DNA from: Collinsella aerofaciens
GTDB taxonomy: Bacteria; Actinomycetota; Coriobacteriia; Coriobacteriales; Coriobacteriaceae
Reading direction: 5' to 3'
NCBI RefSeq assembly: GCF_028209885.1
Contig: NZ_JAQLEM010000043.1
Span: 1 to 12,800, forward strand
Length of the DNA: 12,800 nt
In this document: piece after piece, positions 1 through 6,780 of the stretch
Numbering within the stretch: position 1 is the stretch's first letter
Layout: the number at the start of each line of letters is the position of its first letter
Translations under genes and position numbers: made by a program
Notes under the pieces: model-generated
Database searches by the model: none
The model's input: only the letters and a program-made list of their open reading frames with translations
What the model was told of the DNA's origin: nothing

Positions 1-69
1 GCCTGGGGTCCCTCATATACGGCCCTCCCGTCTCTCGCGCCCCTCCCGGAACTGTCCACATCAGTGTAG

Positions 70-399
70 CCAATCCATCTACGCCGTGAGCGCCGGCCGC
101 GCTCGCACGCCCTCTCCTTCGGGGAGGTGCGGATCGACCTCGGGGCGCGCGGCCTCGCCGTGGGTGGCGAGGCCGTGCCGCTCACGCCCACCGAGTACGC
201 CATCTGCGAGTACCTCGCCCGCCACCCCGGGCAGGTCATGAGCCGCGCGCAGATCCGCGAGGCGGTGCTCGGCTGGGAGAGCGACGCCGACGACGCGGCC
301 ATATCCATGCAGGTCAGCCGCGCCCGGAGGAAACTCTCCGAAGCCGGCGCCGATCCGATCGCGACCGTCTGGGGGATGGGGTACAAGTGGCAGCTTTGA
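70..399 (+). pseudogene. Truncated OmpR/PhoB-type response regulator (DNA-binding domain only)
   Basis: The protein read here is a winged-helix DNA-binding domain of the OmpR/PhoB class, with the family hallmarks LTPTEYAICEYLARHPGQV, the recognition-helix region VSRARRKL and the closing GMGYKW wing. A full regulator is about 220-230 aa and starts with a receiver domain carrying the phospho-accepting Asp; none of that is present. Family-like sequence (LRRERRPR, then the FGEV strand) begins near 79. An in-frame TAG lies at 67-69, and the upstream bases encode nothing receiver-like in any forward frame. The only in-frame start codon is a GTG at 127, inside the domain and with no properly spaced ribosome binding site. 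I therefore read it as a 5'-truncated remnant, though a short domain-only protein from GTG 127 is possible. It overlaps the kinase gene region just downstream, as in normal two-component operons. Confidence 0.75.
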
Positions 400-425
400 G
401 GACCGGGGCGCGAGGTCGCGGGGGC

Positions 426-1823
426 ATGCCGCTCTCCTTCGTCATCGCGCGCTACTTCGCCTACGCGTTCGCGGCCGTCGCCACGGCGTGGCTCGCCTCG
501 TTCATGGCGCTCTCCGCGGCGATCAACGCGGGCTTCGTCTACGAGGCAAGCTGGGGGCCGGCCAATGCGCGCGAGGTCGCGGAGGGCCTGGCACGCGACG
601 GCGTCTGCGGGCAGCAGGACGTGCCGACGGCGTACCGCTACCTCATCCTGAATAAGGACGGATACGCGCTGATGACAGACCTCGAGGGCACGCGGCTCGA
701 GGACGCGACGGAAATGGCCCGTGCGGCACTCGCCGCGGATCCGGGCACAGTGGAGATCGAGGGCGGGGGCTCGGGCCTTACCTACGCCGCGTTCCCGCTC
801 AAGAGCGGCGGGGCCTGCGCACTCGTCAGCGAGTACCTGCCGCAGTGGGTCTCGCGCGACCTCGCCGGCCTGCTTCCCAACCCGCAGAACCTCATGCTCG
901 TCGGCGCCGCGGCGGGAAGCGCGCTCGCGCTCGCGCTCGTGGCACGCCGCGCGAGCCGCGTGATCTCGCGCAAGATGGCGCCGCTCGCGGAGGCGGCGGG
1001 GCGCGTCGGCGCGGGGGAGCTCGACTTCGCGGTCGGCAGCACCAACGTGCGCGAGGTGAACGACGTCCTCGCCGCGATGGACGCCATGCGGGCCTCCCTC
1101 GCCGAGTCGCTCGAGGCCCGCTGGGCCGCGGAGCGGGGGCAGCGCGAGCAGGTGGCGTCGCTCGCCCACGACCTCAAGACGCCGCTCACCGTGCTGCGCG
1201 CCAACGCCGACTTCGTGGCGGAGGAGCTGGAAGACGAGAAAGACGCCGACCTCGCGGCCGCCGCGCGCGACATAGCCGGCAGTGTCGAAAGGCTCGACGG
1301 TTACGTGCGCCTGCTCATCGAGGCCTCGCGCGGGTCCGGCGGGGCGGAGAGGGTCCCCATGCGGCCGGCCGAGCTCTGCGAACAGGTCCTCGCCGAGGCC
1401 GCCCAGATCGCCCGGGCGCGAGGCGTGACGCTCGACGCGGCCACGGGCCCCGCTGTCGCGGGCGCGCCCGAGGCCCCGCTCGACCGAACCACCCTGGCGC
1501 GAGCCGCCGCGAACCTCGTGGTCAACGCCGCCGAGCACGCGCGCTCGCGCGTGGCGGTCTCCTGCGACGTCGCGGGCGGACACCTCGTCATCGAGGTGGC
1601 CGACGACGGACCGGGCTTCTCTCCCGCCGCCCTCGAACGCGGCTGTGAGCGCCTCTTCACAGACGACTCCTCCCGCTCCTCGCGCGACGGAGGCCGCCAC
1701 TACGGGCTCGGCCTCCACGCCGCCTCCGAGGCCGCGAGCGCCCACGGGGGCTCCGTCTCGCTCGCCAACAGCCCCTCGGGCGGCGCGGTGGCCACCATCG
1801 CGGTCCCCCTGTGCGGGGCCTGA
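426..1823 (+). CDS. Two-component sensor histidine kinase
   Basis: A membrane sensor kinase that should autophosphorylate on histidine and pass the phosphate to a response regulator. With the start at ATG 426 it has 465 aa. Membrane segments lie at about residues 5-35 and 154-173 and enclose an extracytoplasmic sensor of about 115 residues. A HAMP-like linker follows (about 175-230), then the H-box SLAHDLKTPL with H248, an N-box around AANLVVNAAEHA (about 361-372), the G1 box DDGPGF (393-398) and the G2 box GLGL (427-430). All catalytic boxes are intact. A GTG at 387 would add 13 residues, but GAGGT at 412-416 is well spaced for ATG 426. The natural partner would be the adjacent response regulator, which has lost its receiver, so the kinase may be an orphan. 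The signal sensed cannot be told from sequence. Confidence 0.9.
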   Translation: MPLSFVIARYFAYAFAAVATAWLASFMALSAAINAGFVYEASWGPANAREVAEGLARDGVCGQQDVPTAYRYLILNKDGYALMTDLEGTRLEDATEMARAALAADPGTVEIEGGGSGLTYAAFPLKSGGACALVSEYLPQWVSRDLAGLLPNPQNLMLVGAAAGSALALALVARRASRVISRKMAPLAEAAGRVGAGELDFAVGSTNVREVNDVLAAMDAMRASLAESLEARWAAERGQREQVASLAHDLKTPLTVLRANADFVAEELEDEKDADLAAAARDIAGSVERLDGYVRLLIEASRGSGGAERVPMRPAELCEQVLAEAAQIARARGVTLDAATGPAVAGAPEAPLDRTTLARAAANLVVNAAEHARSRVAVSCDVAGGHLVIEVADDGPGFSPAALERGCERLFTDDSSRSSRDGGRHYGLGLHAASEAASAHGGSVSLANSPSGGAVATIAVPLCGA

Positions 1824-1880
1824 CGACTCAGGCCCTCACACCGGCGTGGCTCGCAACCAAACACTTCCATCTTGAAATAC

Positions 1881-1980
1881 GGGGAGTAAATAGCGAAATC
1901 GCAGGTGAAGGGGAGTAAAACGACAAAGAAAAAGCCTCCGTCCCAACCTGGGAACGGAGGCTCGGTTACCGTATTTACTC
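1881..1980. repeat. Short repeats sharing GGGAGTA/GAGTAAA near the putative att site
   Basis: GGGGAGTAAA occurs twice in direct orientation, at 1881-1890 and 1910-1919, and its inner part occurs inverted as TTTACTC at 1974-1980. The shared GGGAGTA also appears on the minus strand inside the proposed attachment core (2078-2084). Tyrosine integrases bind short arm sites near the core, so these could be binding sites. They could equally be chance or unrelated regulatory repeats. What is seen is only the repeats; the role is inference. Confidence 0.4.
1925..1961 (-). terminator. Rho-independent terminator, minus strand
   Basis: A GC-rich hairpin spans 1934-1961 (GCCTCCG-TCCC pairing with GGGAACGGAGGC, one bulged base, AACCT loop). 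On the minus strand it is followed by TTTTTCTTT. That is the layout of an intrinsic terminator for leftward transcription. On the plus strand no T-run follows, so it does not terminate the kinase gene. The nearest minus-strand gene stop is at 2206, beyond the proposed att core. It may be the original terminator of the gene whose 3' end is mimicked at 2077-2091. Confidence 0.75.
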
Positions 1981-2076
1981 ACCAATGTCGCTGGCGGCTT
2001 TGCCGTGACTCTCGTACGAAACAAAACTCAGCGTCACAGTGCGGCACTCAAAAATGCAGGTCAGAACCCTATCAGC

Positions 2077-2091
2077 CTACTCCCACTCGAT
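2077..2091 (-). other. attL: Putative attachment site core (guaA 3'-end-like)
   Basis: The plus strand reads CTACTCCCACTCGAT; on the minus strand this is ATCGAGTGGGAGTAG, that is Ile-Glu-Trp-Glu-stop. IEWE-stop is the very common C-terminus of GMP synthase (GuaA), and the 3' end of guaA is a known integration site for genomic islands. Upstream on the minus strand (PHLPAAPV) there is no further GuaA-like sequence, so this is a junction rather than the gene. An HTH regulator, excisionase and integrase lie just to the right, as expected at an island end. I see no second copy within the window, so the other end should lie beyond 12800. Confidence 0.5.
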
Positions 2092-2141
2092 AACGGGTGC
2101 CGCAGGTAAATGAGGCGCTCGTTTTACCTCAGTCCGTTCTA

Positions 2142-2205
2142 TCAGGCATTCTCCCATCGCCGTTTGATACTCATTTGGTCCTCACGCCGGCTAATCTGAC
2201 CACAA
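2142..2205 (-). pseudogene. Probable displaced C-terminal tail of the tandem-HTH regulator
   Basis: In the frame shifted by one base relative to the regulator, the minus strand continues as MPCPNCGQISRREDQ and on to WENA-stop at 2142. Joined to the regulator's CPFDERFKKG it gives CPFD...CPNCG, a cysteine spacing like a small zinc ribbon. The switch point would be the GGGG run near 2219-2223. This could be a real mutation, a sequencing error or programmed frameshifting. I cannot decide among them from one sequence. Confidence 0.45.
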
Positions 2206-3342
2206 TTAGGGCAGGGCATACCCCTTCTTAAATCGCTCGTCAAAGGGACAGAAATCGCTATAGACATAGCCGTCAATAAGCGATGAACCGTTCGGTTGGC
2301 GTATCTCATGCTGCCGGAACTTCTCGACATAGCCATCGGACTTATCGTGCTCGAAATAGTCGAACTGATCAAGCCACTCGTCGTATTCATCGGCCTGCTT
2401 CACGCGCGTTTCGTACCTCTTCGCCCATTCAAAAAGAAAAGAGTCGGGAACAGGCGCTCTCGCTAGAAGCGCCGGCCCCTCTTCCAGTTGAAGCGGAATC
2501 AATCCATATGAAGCCGAGAGCTGAAATAGCGCATGAGCAGCTTGAACAGGACTACCGAAATCGGTAAATACAAGCGCTCCCCTCTTCACCTCAAGAGCGC
2601 TGGACAGTTTTTGAAGCGCCGCATATTTCGGCACCCTAGCCCCCTGTTCATACGAACGTAGCGTTGCGAGGGAGAGATCAGCCTCTCGGGCCAAATCCAG
2701 CTGGGTCTTTGCAGGGGTACACCGCGCCCTTAGCTCGGGCAGCTTCTTGGACTGCATCCTATTTTGCCAAGGCGTAATCGGCACCCAAGAATCTCGTGGA
2801 TCATATTCGTATCGGAGGGGGAACTGGGACGGATCAAAGTCGGCTGAGAAGTTGTCCTTCCATCTTTCATAGTCGTCTCGATCGGAGTCGCTCTCAATTT
2901 GAGCATACTGAGCTGCCCACTTCTTTAGAAAAGACTCCATGAAAGGCGAAGTCGGCTTGAGCGCTGAATAGCGCTCGTTTGCAACAGGCTCGAACCCATA
3001 TGTCGCGGCAAATTGGAAAAAAGCCTGAGCAATCAGGTCAGTATCGTTGAAATCATAAAAATGGAGCGCCTCAGCCCGTATGCCATAGGCGTTCGCAAGC
3101 CCCTCCAAATGCTCTTCCTTCGGGGCAGACTTCATGAGCTCGTAGTTCCTCAAGGCCGACTCCGAAATGCCTGCCGCCTGAGCGGCGACCTTTCGTGTCC
3201 ATTTTCGCGCCGAACGGAGGCGGAGCAGTTTCTCGGACAGCCGTAGCCTTCCCCAGCGCTTGCTCGTTTGTTCCCACTCCCTATCGGCCACAAATGACGT
3301 CAGGGTCTCTTTGGCAGCACCGATGCGATCGACGGCAGTCAT
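2206..3342 (-). CDS. XRE-like regulator with tandem HTH units; probably frameshifted at its C-terminus
   Basis: A 378-aa cytoplasmic protein built of two related units, about residues 35-165 and 198-330. Each has a helix-turn-helix (AAGISESALRNYELMKSAPK; ADLSLATLRSYEQGARVPK), then a matching F-Q-(F/L)-x-A-(T/S)-Y-G motif and a Trp/Tyr-rich helical stretch. This suggests internal duplication and DNA binding as a pseudo-dimer. The start at 3342 is chosen because GGAGG precedes it by nine bases; an upstream ATG at 3399 lacks this. The stop at 2206 follows FKKGYALP. Removing one G from the GGGG run near 2222 would instead give FKKGMPCPNCG and 20 more residues, ending at 2142, so the true C-terminus may be longer. 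It diverges from the excisionase/integrase genes and probably regulates them. Its base composition is more AT-rich than its neighbours. Confidence 0.75.
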   Translation of the reverse strand: MTAVDRIGAAKETLTSFVADREWEQTSKRWGRLRLSEKLLRLRSARKWTRKVAAQAAGISESALRNYELMKSAPKEEHLEGLANAYGIRAEALHFYDFNDTDLIAQAFFQFAATYGFEPVANERYSALKPTSPFMESFLKKWAAQYAQIESDSDRDDYERWKDNFSADFDPSQFPLRYEYDPRDSWVPITPWQNRMQSKKLPELRARCTPAKTQLDLAREADLSLATLRSYEQGARVPKYAALQKLSSALEVKRGALVFTDFGSPVQAAHALFQLSASYGLIPLQLEEGPALLARAPVPDSFLFEWAKRYETRVKQADEYDEWLDQFDYFEHDKSDGYVEKFRQHEIRQPNGSSLIDGYVYSDFCPFDERFKKGYALP

Positions 3343-3522
3343 CCAGATACACCTCCGAAGAAATACTGTTCTCAAGTCTACATGCGAAATCTCATGCATA
3401 CAAAAAATGTAGGAGATGTGACTTAATCTGCAAAATTACACTTTCCGTAGTAGGTCATACGTTTTTTGGACATAATCAAGACGAGGGGCAATCGGTGCCC
3501 CGCTCTGGAAAGGAGACTACAT
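3343..3522. promoter_or_regulatory. Divergent promoter region between the HTH regulator and excisionase
   Basis: An AT-rich 180-bp intergenic region between two divergent genes. On the minus strand TTGCAG followed after 16 bases by TACATT (within about 3407-3434) is a passable -35/-10 pair for the regulator. On the plus strand CATAAT at 3471-3476 is a possible -10 but lacks a good -35. Strong ribosome binding sites (GGAGG before 3342, AAGGAG before 3523) flank the region. Operators for the duplicated regulator would be expected here, but I see no clear symmetric site. Confidence 0.4.
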
Positions 3523-3732
3523 ATGACACGTCAGCTTATCGGCGCGGAGGAGGTTGCCGAGATCACGGGCATGAGCAAGTCTTATGCGTTCAAGCTGATT
3601 AAGACCTTGAATGCAGAACTTGCAGCTCAGGGAATCATGACCATCCCCGGGAAGGTTCAGCGCTCGTACTTCGAGGCACGGCTTCTCTCCGCCCCTTCCA
3701 AGCAGAGGGCGGCGATGGCCCATGTCAGTTAA
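3523..3732 (+). CDS. Excisionase-like helix-turn-helix protein
   Basis: A 69-aa protein whose N-terminal half (LIGAEEVAEITGMSKSYAFKLIKTLN) is a MerR/Xis-type winged-helix DNA-binding domain, followed by a short wing and basic tail (GIMTIPGKVQRSYF). Size and position directly before a tyrosine integrase fit a recombination directionality factor, which bends attachment-site DNA to favour excision. The start at 3523 is set by AAAGGAGA six bases upstream; an open frame from 3466 lacks such a signal. It ends 11 bp inside the integrase gene, so the two are probably co-translated. A general helix-turn-helix regulator of the integrase is the alternative. Confidence 0.75.
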   Translation: MTRQLIGAEEVAEITGMSKSYAFKLIKTLNAELAAQGIMTIPGKVQRSYFEARLLSAPSKQRAAMAHVS

Positions 3733-4786
3733 CCGAGACAAGAAGCGCGGGACCTGGACGGTCGAGGCTTGGTACCGCAACTCTTTAGGCGAGCGCCACA
3801 AAAAGACGAAGCGCGGATTCGCTTCCAAGAAGGAGGCCGTCGCTTGGGAGCGCAACTTCCTCGCGTCCTGCAACGAGCGCGTCGAGATCACCGTCGAGGC
3901 CTTCGTCAAGACCATGTACACCCGCGACGTCTACCCTCGGCTGCGCGTTGGAACCAAGCTCACCAAGGATGCCATCATCGACAAGTACATCCTCCCGGTC
4001 TTCGGTAAGATGCGCCTTTGCGACGTCAAGGCCGCAGACGTTGTGCGTTGGGAGAATTGGCTCCTTGAGCAGGGCCTGTCGCAGAGCTATCTCCACACCA
4101 TCTGCAACCAGTTCTCAGCCATTTTCAACCACGCCGTCCGCTTCTACCGCTTGCCCCAGAACCCCATGCTGGCGGCGGGAAAGGTCGGCTCCAAGCGTCC
4201 CGAGAAGGAGATGCTCTACTGGACCCCTACCGAGTTCAAGCTCTTCTCCCAGGCCATCGAGGATAAGCCCCTCATCTACCTCGCTTTCCTGACGCTCTAT
4301 CTGTCGGGTTGCCGCGAGGGCGAGCTCCTTGCCCTTCGTCCGGAGGACATCGACTTCGGGCTCAACGTCATCCGCATCCGCCGCTCCTATGCCCGCGTCA
4401 AGGGCGAGGACGTTATCGGCCCACCCAAGACGCGAGCCTCGAAGCGCGACATTGTCATGCCGAGCCTCCTTCGCGAGGAACTGCGCGACTATCTGGCAGC
4501 ACATCCCGAAATCGTTCCTACCGACCGACTCTTCCCCATCACAAAACATGCGTTGTCGCATGAGATGAAGAGGGGTTGCGAGCTCTCGGGCGTGAAGCGC
4601 ATCCGTATCCACGACATCCGCCACTCCCACGTGAGCGCCCTCGTCAACAGCGGCTACTCGCCCACGGCGATCGCCGATCGCATGGGCCACGAGACCGCCG
4701 AGGTCACGGAGATGTACTCGCATCTCTTCCCCTCGACGCAGCACGATCTAGTGGAGGCCCTTGATGGGATGATGTCGGATGTCTAA
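3722..4786 (+). CDS. int: Tyrosine-type site-specific integrase
   Basis: A 354-aa phage-type integrase that would catalyse integration and excision by recombining att sites. The N-terminal part (about 1-50, RGTWTVEAWYRNSLGERHKK) resembles the arm-site-binding domain of Tn916/lambda-like integrases. A SAM-like core-binding domain follows (about 58-150), then the catalytic domain. The full catalytic set is visible: R198 in GCREGEL, K236 in PPKT, H297 and R300 in HDIRHSH, H323 in MGHETAEV and the nucleophile Y332 in EMYSHL. Length is normal, so it should be active. It overlaps the excisionase gene upstream and the ribbon-helix-helix gene downstream (ATG at 4779 inside its last codons). The candidate attachment core about 1.6 kb to the left is its likely substrate, which is inference. 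Confidence 0.95.
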   Translation: MSVNRDKKRGTWTVEAWYRNSLGERHKKTKRGFASKKEAVAWERNFLASCNERVEITVEAFVKTMYTRDVYPRLRVGTKLTKDAIIDKYILPVFGKMRLCDVKAADVVRWENWLLEQGLSQSYLHTICNQFSAIFNHAVRFYRLPQNPMLAAGKVGSKRPEKEMLYWTPTEFKLFSQAIEDKPLIYLAFLTLYLSGCREGELLALRPEDIDFGLNVIRIRRSYARVKGEDVIGPPKTRASKRDIVMPSLLREELRDYLAAHPEIVPTDRLFPITKHALSHEMKRGCELSGVKRIRIHDIRHSHVSALVNSGYSPTAIADRMGHETAEVTEMYSHLFPSTQHDLVEALDGMMSDV

Positions 4787-5228
4787 GCCGATTATGGACG
4801 CCAAGGGGCGCCGCCGCTGCAAGACCATCGCCTTCCGCATGTCGCCCGCAGAGGCGGACCAGCTCGACCTCCGCGTCGCCCTGAGTAGCCTGTCAAAGCA
4901 GGAGTACATCACGAAATGCTTGCTTGAGGGCACTTTCACCGTGGTCGCGACCACCCGCATGCGCAAGGCGGTCAAGGAGCGCGTGGGGCCCGTCGTAACG
5001 GAACTCCGGCGTATCCGGCGCGCGGCAGACATGGACGACGAGCTCGTCGAGTCGCTTGAGACGCTTGCCGCCTTCGCCGAATCGTTCGCGCCCGAGCGCT
5101 CCCCCGTGGAACTCGAAGACGCACTTATCGCAAACCTCGGGATAGACGACGGCCTCCCCGACCAAAGCTCGGCCGTCGCCCAAAATCATGAGTCCACACA
5201 TAAGGAGGACCCCATCGATGAATCTTAG
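4779..5228 (+). CDS. Ribbon-helix-helix mobilization protein, MobC-like
   Basis: A 149-aa protein. Residues about 13-50 (KTIAFRMSPAEADQLDLRVA... KQEYITKCLLEG) match the pattern of MobC/NikA-type ribbon-helix-helix proteins, which bind the origin of transfer and help the relaxase nick. The middle is helical (ELRRIRRAADMDDELVESLE) and the last 40 residues are acidic and probably disordered. Its start overlaps the end of the integrase gene by 8 bp, which suggests coupled translation; there is no strong ribosome binding site of its own. It is separated from the relaxase by about 2.6 kb, so it might instead regulate the integrase or the replication genes. Family assignment is fair; exact role is uncertain. 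Confidence 0.65.
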   Translation: MSKPIMDAKGRRRCKTIAFRMSPAEADQLDLRVALSSLSKQEYITKCLLEGTFTVVATTRMRKAVKERVGPVVTELRRIRRAADMDDELVESLETLAAFAESFAPERSPVELEDALIANLGIDDGLPDQSSAVAQNHESTHKEDPIDES

Positions 5229-5421
5229 CATGATGAATTCCGCCCGGCGCCGCACCATCCTGCGCGACCACGGCCTCGACCATCCCCTGACAGAGGAAGA
5301 GCTGGTCGAGCGTCTGGTCGACACGGAGCTTCGCCTTAGCCGGCTCGAAGTGCTCGTCTTCGGCAGTGCCTGCCCCATCAACGGCCCACGACGCCCCCAG
5401 TCTCGCGAGGAGGTGGCCTGA
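5218..5421 (+). CDS. Small protein of unknown function
   Basis: A 67-aa protein that I do not recognise. It has a basic N-terminus (NSARRRTILRDHG), then an amphipathic leucine-rich helix (EEELVERLVDTELRLSRLEVLVFG) that may form a coiled coil or dimer, and a Pro/Arg-rich tail. The start at 5218 is supported by AAGGAGGA at 5202-5209. An ATG at 5188 in the same frame lies within the preceding gene and has no such site. It overlaps the upstream gene by 11 bp, and its TGA stop overlaps the ATG of the VapE-like gene. That makes it part of the same operon and possibly a helper of replication, but this is context only. Confidence 0.7.
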   Translation: MNLSMMNSARRRTILRDHGLDHPLTEEELVERLVDTELRLSRLEVLVFGSACPINGPRRPQSREEVA

Positions 5422-6650
5422 TGGGTGCGCAGAAGCACGACGACGTCCTTGGGCCGCAGCCTCCAGAGCGCCGCTCCCCGCCGACGGTCAACGAGATCGT
5501 CGAGGAGCTCAAGTCCCTCCCCTTGAACGTCGGCTACAACCGGCTCGCAAACGAGCTTTTCAAGACCGGCCCTCTGCCCTGGGACGCGGATGCGAGGGAA
5601 CGCCGGTGGCGCGACAGCGACGACGCGCGGCTCTTCGCCCTCCTCCAGCAGACCATCTCCCTCCAGAAGGAGAAGTTCATGTTGCTCGCATTGACCATCG
5701 TCGCCGAGGACAATGCCTACGATCCGCTCGTCGCCATGCTCGACGCCCTCACCTGGGACGGCATCCCGCGCGTAGGGACGCTCCTCAATGTCTACCTTGG
5801 TGCGGAGAGGAGCGTATACGTCTCGGAGGTCGAGCGCATCTTGTTCTGCGAGGGCATCGCCCGCGCCTACAGCCCGGGCTGCAAGGCCGATTACATGCCC
5901 ATCCTGTGCGGCGCCGGGGGTATCGGCAAGTCGTCCTTCGCCCGAGGCCTCGCCATCCGCGACGAGTACTTCACGGACTCCGTGATCAACCTCGGCGACG
6001 TCAAGCTCACGGGCGAGCAGAACCGGGGCAAATGGATCGTCGAGGTCCCCGAGCTCAACGGGATGTCCGAGCGCTCTATCGAGAGCGTGAAGGCTGGGGT
6101 CACCCGTCAGGTCGATGAGTTCCGAGGGGCCTATTGCCGCAGGACGGAGGCGTTTCCCCGGCGCGTGGTCTTCGTCGGTACCACGAACGAGGCAGACTTT
6201 ATACGCGAGCGCTCAAGCGGCGCAAGGCGCTTCCTCCCGTTGCTCTGCGGCATCGAGCGCACTGAGAAGTCCGTCTTCGATGAGGACTTCCCGGCCGCAA
6301 TCCGCCAGGCATGGGCAGAGGCCCGCACGTGGATGAGGACGGGCGATGTCCGCTTTTCGACCGTCCTAACACCTGAGATGGAGACCGAGGCGGCCGCACA
6401 GCGCGGACGCTTCGTCGAGGAGGACCCCTGCGTGCAGAAGGTCCTCGCGTATCTCCCCGGCAACACCGACCGTCCCATGTGCACGTTCGAGATTCTCGAC
6501 AAGGCCCTCCACCTCGAGAAGACCAAGGCCAACTGCAAAATGGTCAGCCGCATCCTGTCGTCGCAGTGCCCGGGATGGGCCCCGGGCAACAAGCGCCTCT
6601 GTCCCCCGTACGGAAAGCAGCGCTGTTGGGTGTACCGGGAGACGGATTAG
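5421..6650 (+). CDS. VapE-family P-loop ATPase, probable replicative helicase
   Basis: A 409-aa protein of the virulence-associated E (VapE/VirE) family, found in satellites, phages and integrative elements as a superfamily-3-like helicase for element replication. The family-type segment NAYDPLVAMLDALTWDGIPR (about 98-117) is followed by Walker A GAGGIGKS (164-171), Walker B-like WIVEVPEL (205-212), a sensor-1 TTN (254-256) and a double-Arg finger candidate at 269-270 (GARRFLPL). The C-terminal 80 residues look like a winged-helix DNA-binding region (TFEILDKAL). No primase domain is present in this protein. Its ATG overlaps the stop of the small gene before it. Directly downstream lies a large palindrome and a cluster of GGTGCC repeats, which may be its origin. 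Confidence 0.85.
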   Translation: MGAQKHDDVLGPQPPERRSPPTVNEIVEELKSLPLNVGYNRLANELFKTGPLPWDADARERRWRDSDDARLFALLQQTISLQKEKFMLLALTIVAEDNAYDPLVAMLDALTWDGIPRVGTLLNVYLGAERSVYVSEVERILFCEGIARAYSPGCKADYMPILCGAGGIGKSSFARGLAIRDEYFTDSVINLGDVKLTGEQNRGKWIVEVPELNGMSERSIESVKAGVTRQVDEFRGAYCRRTEAFPRRVVFVGTTNEADFIRERSSGARRFLPLLCGIERTEKSVFDEDFPAAIRQAWAEARTWMRTGDVRFSTVLTPEMETEAAAQRGRFVEEDPCVQKVLAYLPGNTDRPMCTFEILDKALHLEKTKANCKMVSRILSSQCPGWAPGNKRLCPPYGKQRCWVYRETD

Positions 6651-6658
6651 GGCCGATA

Positions 6659-6689
6659 GAGGTGCCGCAACATGCCGTTGCGGCACCTC
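6659..6689. repeat. Perfect 13-bp inverted repeat with 5-nt loop
   Basis: GAGGTGCCGCAAC (6659-6671) and its exact reverse complement (6677-6689) flank the 5-base loop ATGCC. It begins nine bases after the VapE-like gene stop. No T-run follows on either strand, so a classical intrinsic terminator is unlikely, although it may still act as a 3' RNA hairpin. The arms contain the same GGTGCC hexamer that recurs downstream, which favours a protein-binding or origin role. Confidence 0.85.
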
Positions 6690-6721
6690 GGTCGCCCCCC
6701 TCACCTGCAAAGTCTCTCGAT

Positions 6722-6780
6722 GGTGCCAAAGGTGCCATAGGCCCAGAAACTCTTTCCTGTTCTTTGGCACCTTCGGCACC
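6722..6780. repeat. Inverted iteron pair, candidate replication or transfer origin
   Basis: GGTGCCAAAGGTGCCA (6722-6737) is matched by the inverted TGGCACCTTCGGCACC (6765-6780) with a single mismatch. Between them is a 27-base spacer that is less GC-rich. Each arm holds two GGTGCC copies nine bases apart. With the palindrome at 6659-6689 and GGCACC at 6848-6853 there are seven copies of the hexamer in under 200 bp. Paired iterons flanking a weaker spacer are typical of origins bound by an initiator, and the position between a helicase gene and mobilization genes fits. No searched match supports it; oriT is an alternative. Confidence 0.6.

Larger units (their letters stand above)
1824..2141. 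other. Gene-free junction region
   Basis: No convincing gene lies here. The stretch holds the GGGAGTA repeats, the minus-strand terminator, the putative att core, and an inverted repeat AGGTAAA (2104-2110) with TTTACCT (2122-2128) between the core and the regulator gene. Its base composition is visibly richer in A and T than the kinase gene to its left, in keeping with a chromosome/element boundary. Confidence 0.5.

Noticed and set aside
782..1660. Long open frames on both strands overlapping the kinase gene
   Set aside because: They are Arg/Ala/Ser-rich translations typical of shadow frames in GC-rich DNA, with no domain or ribosome binding site; the kinase frame has every catalytic box.
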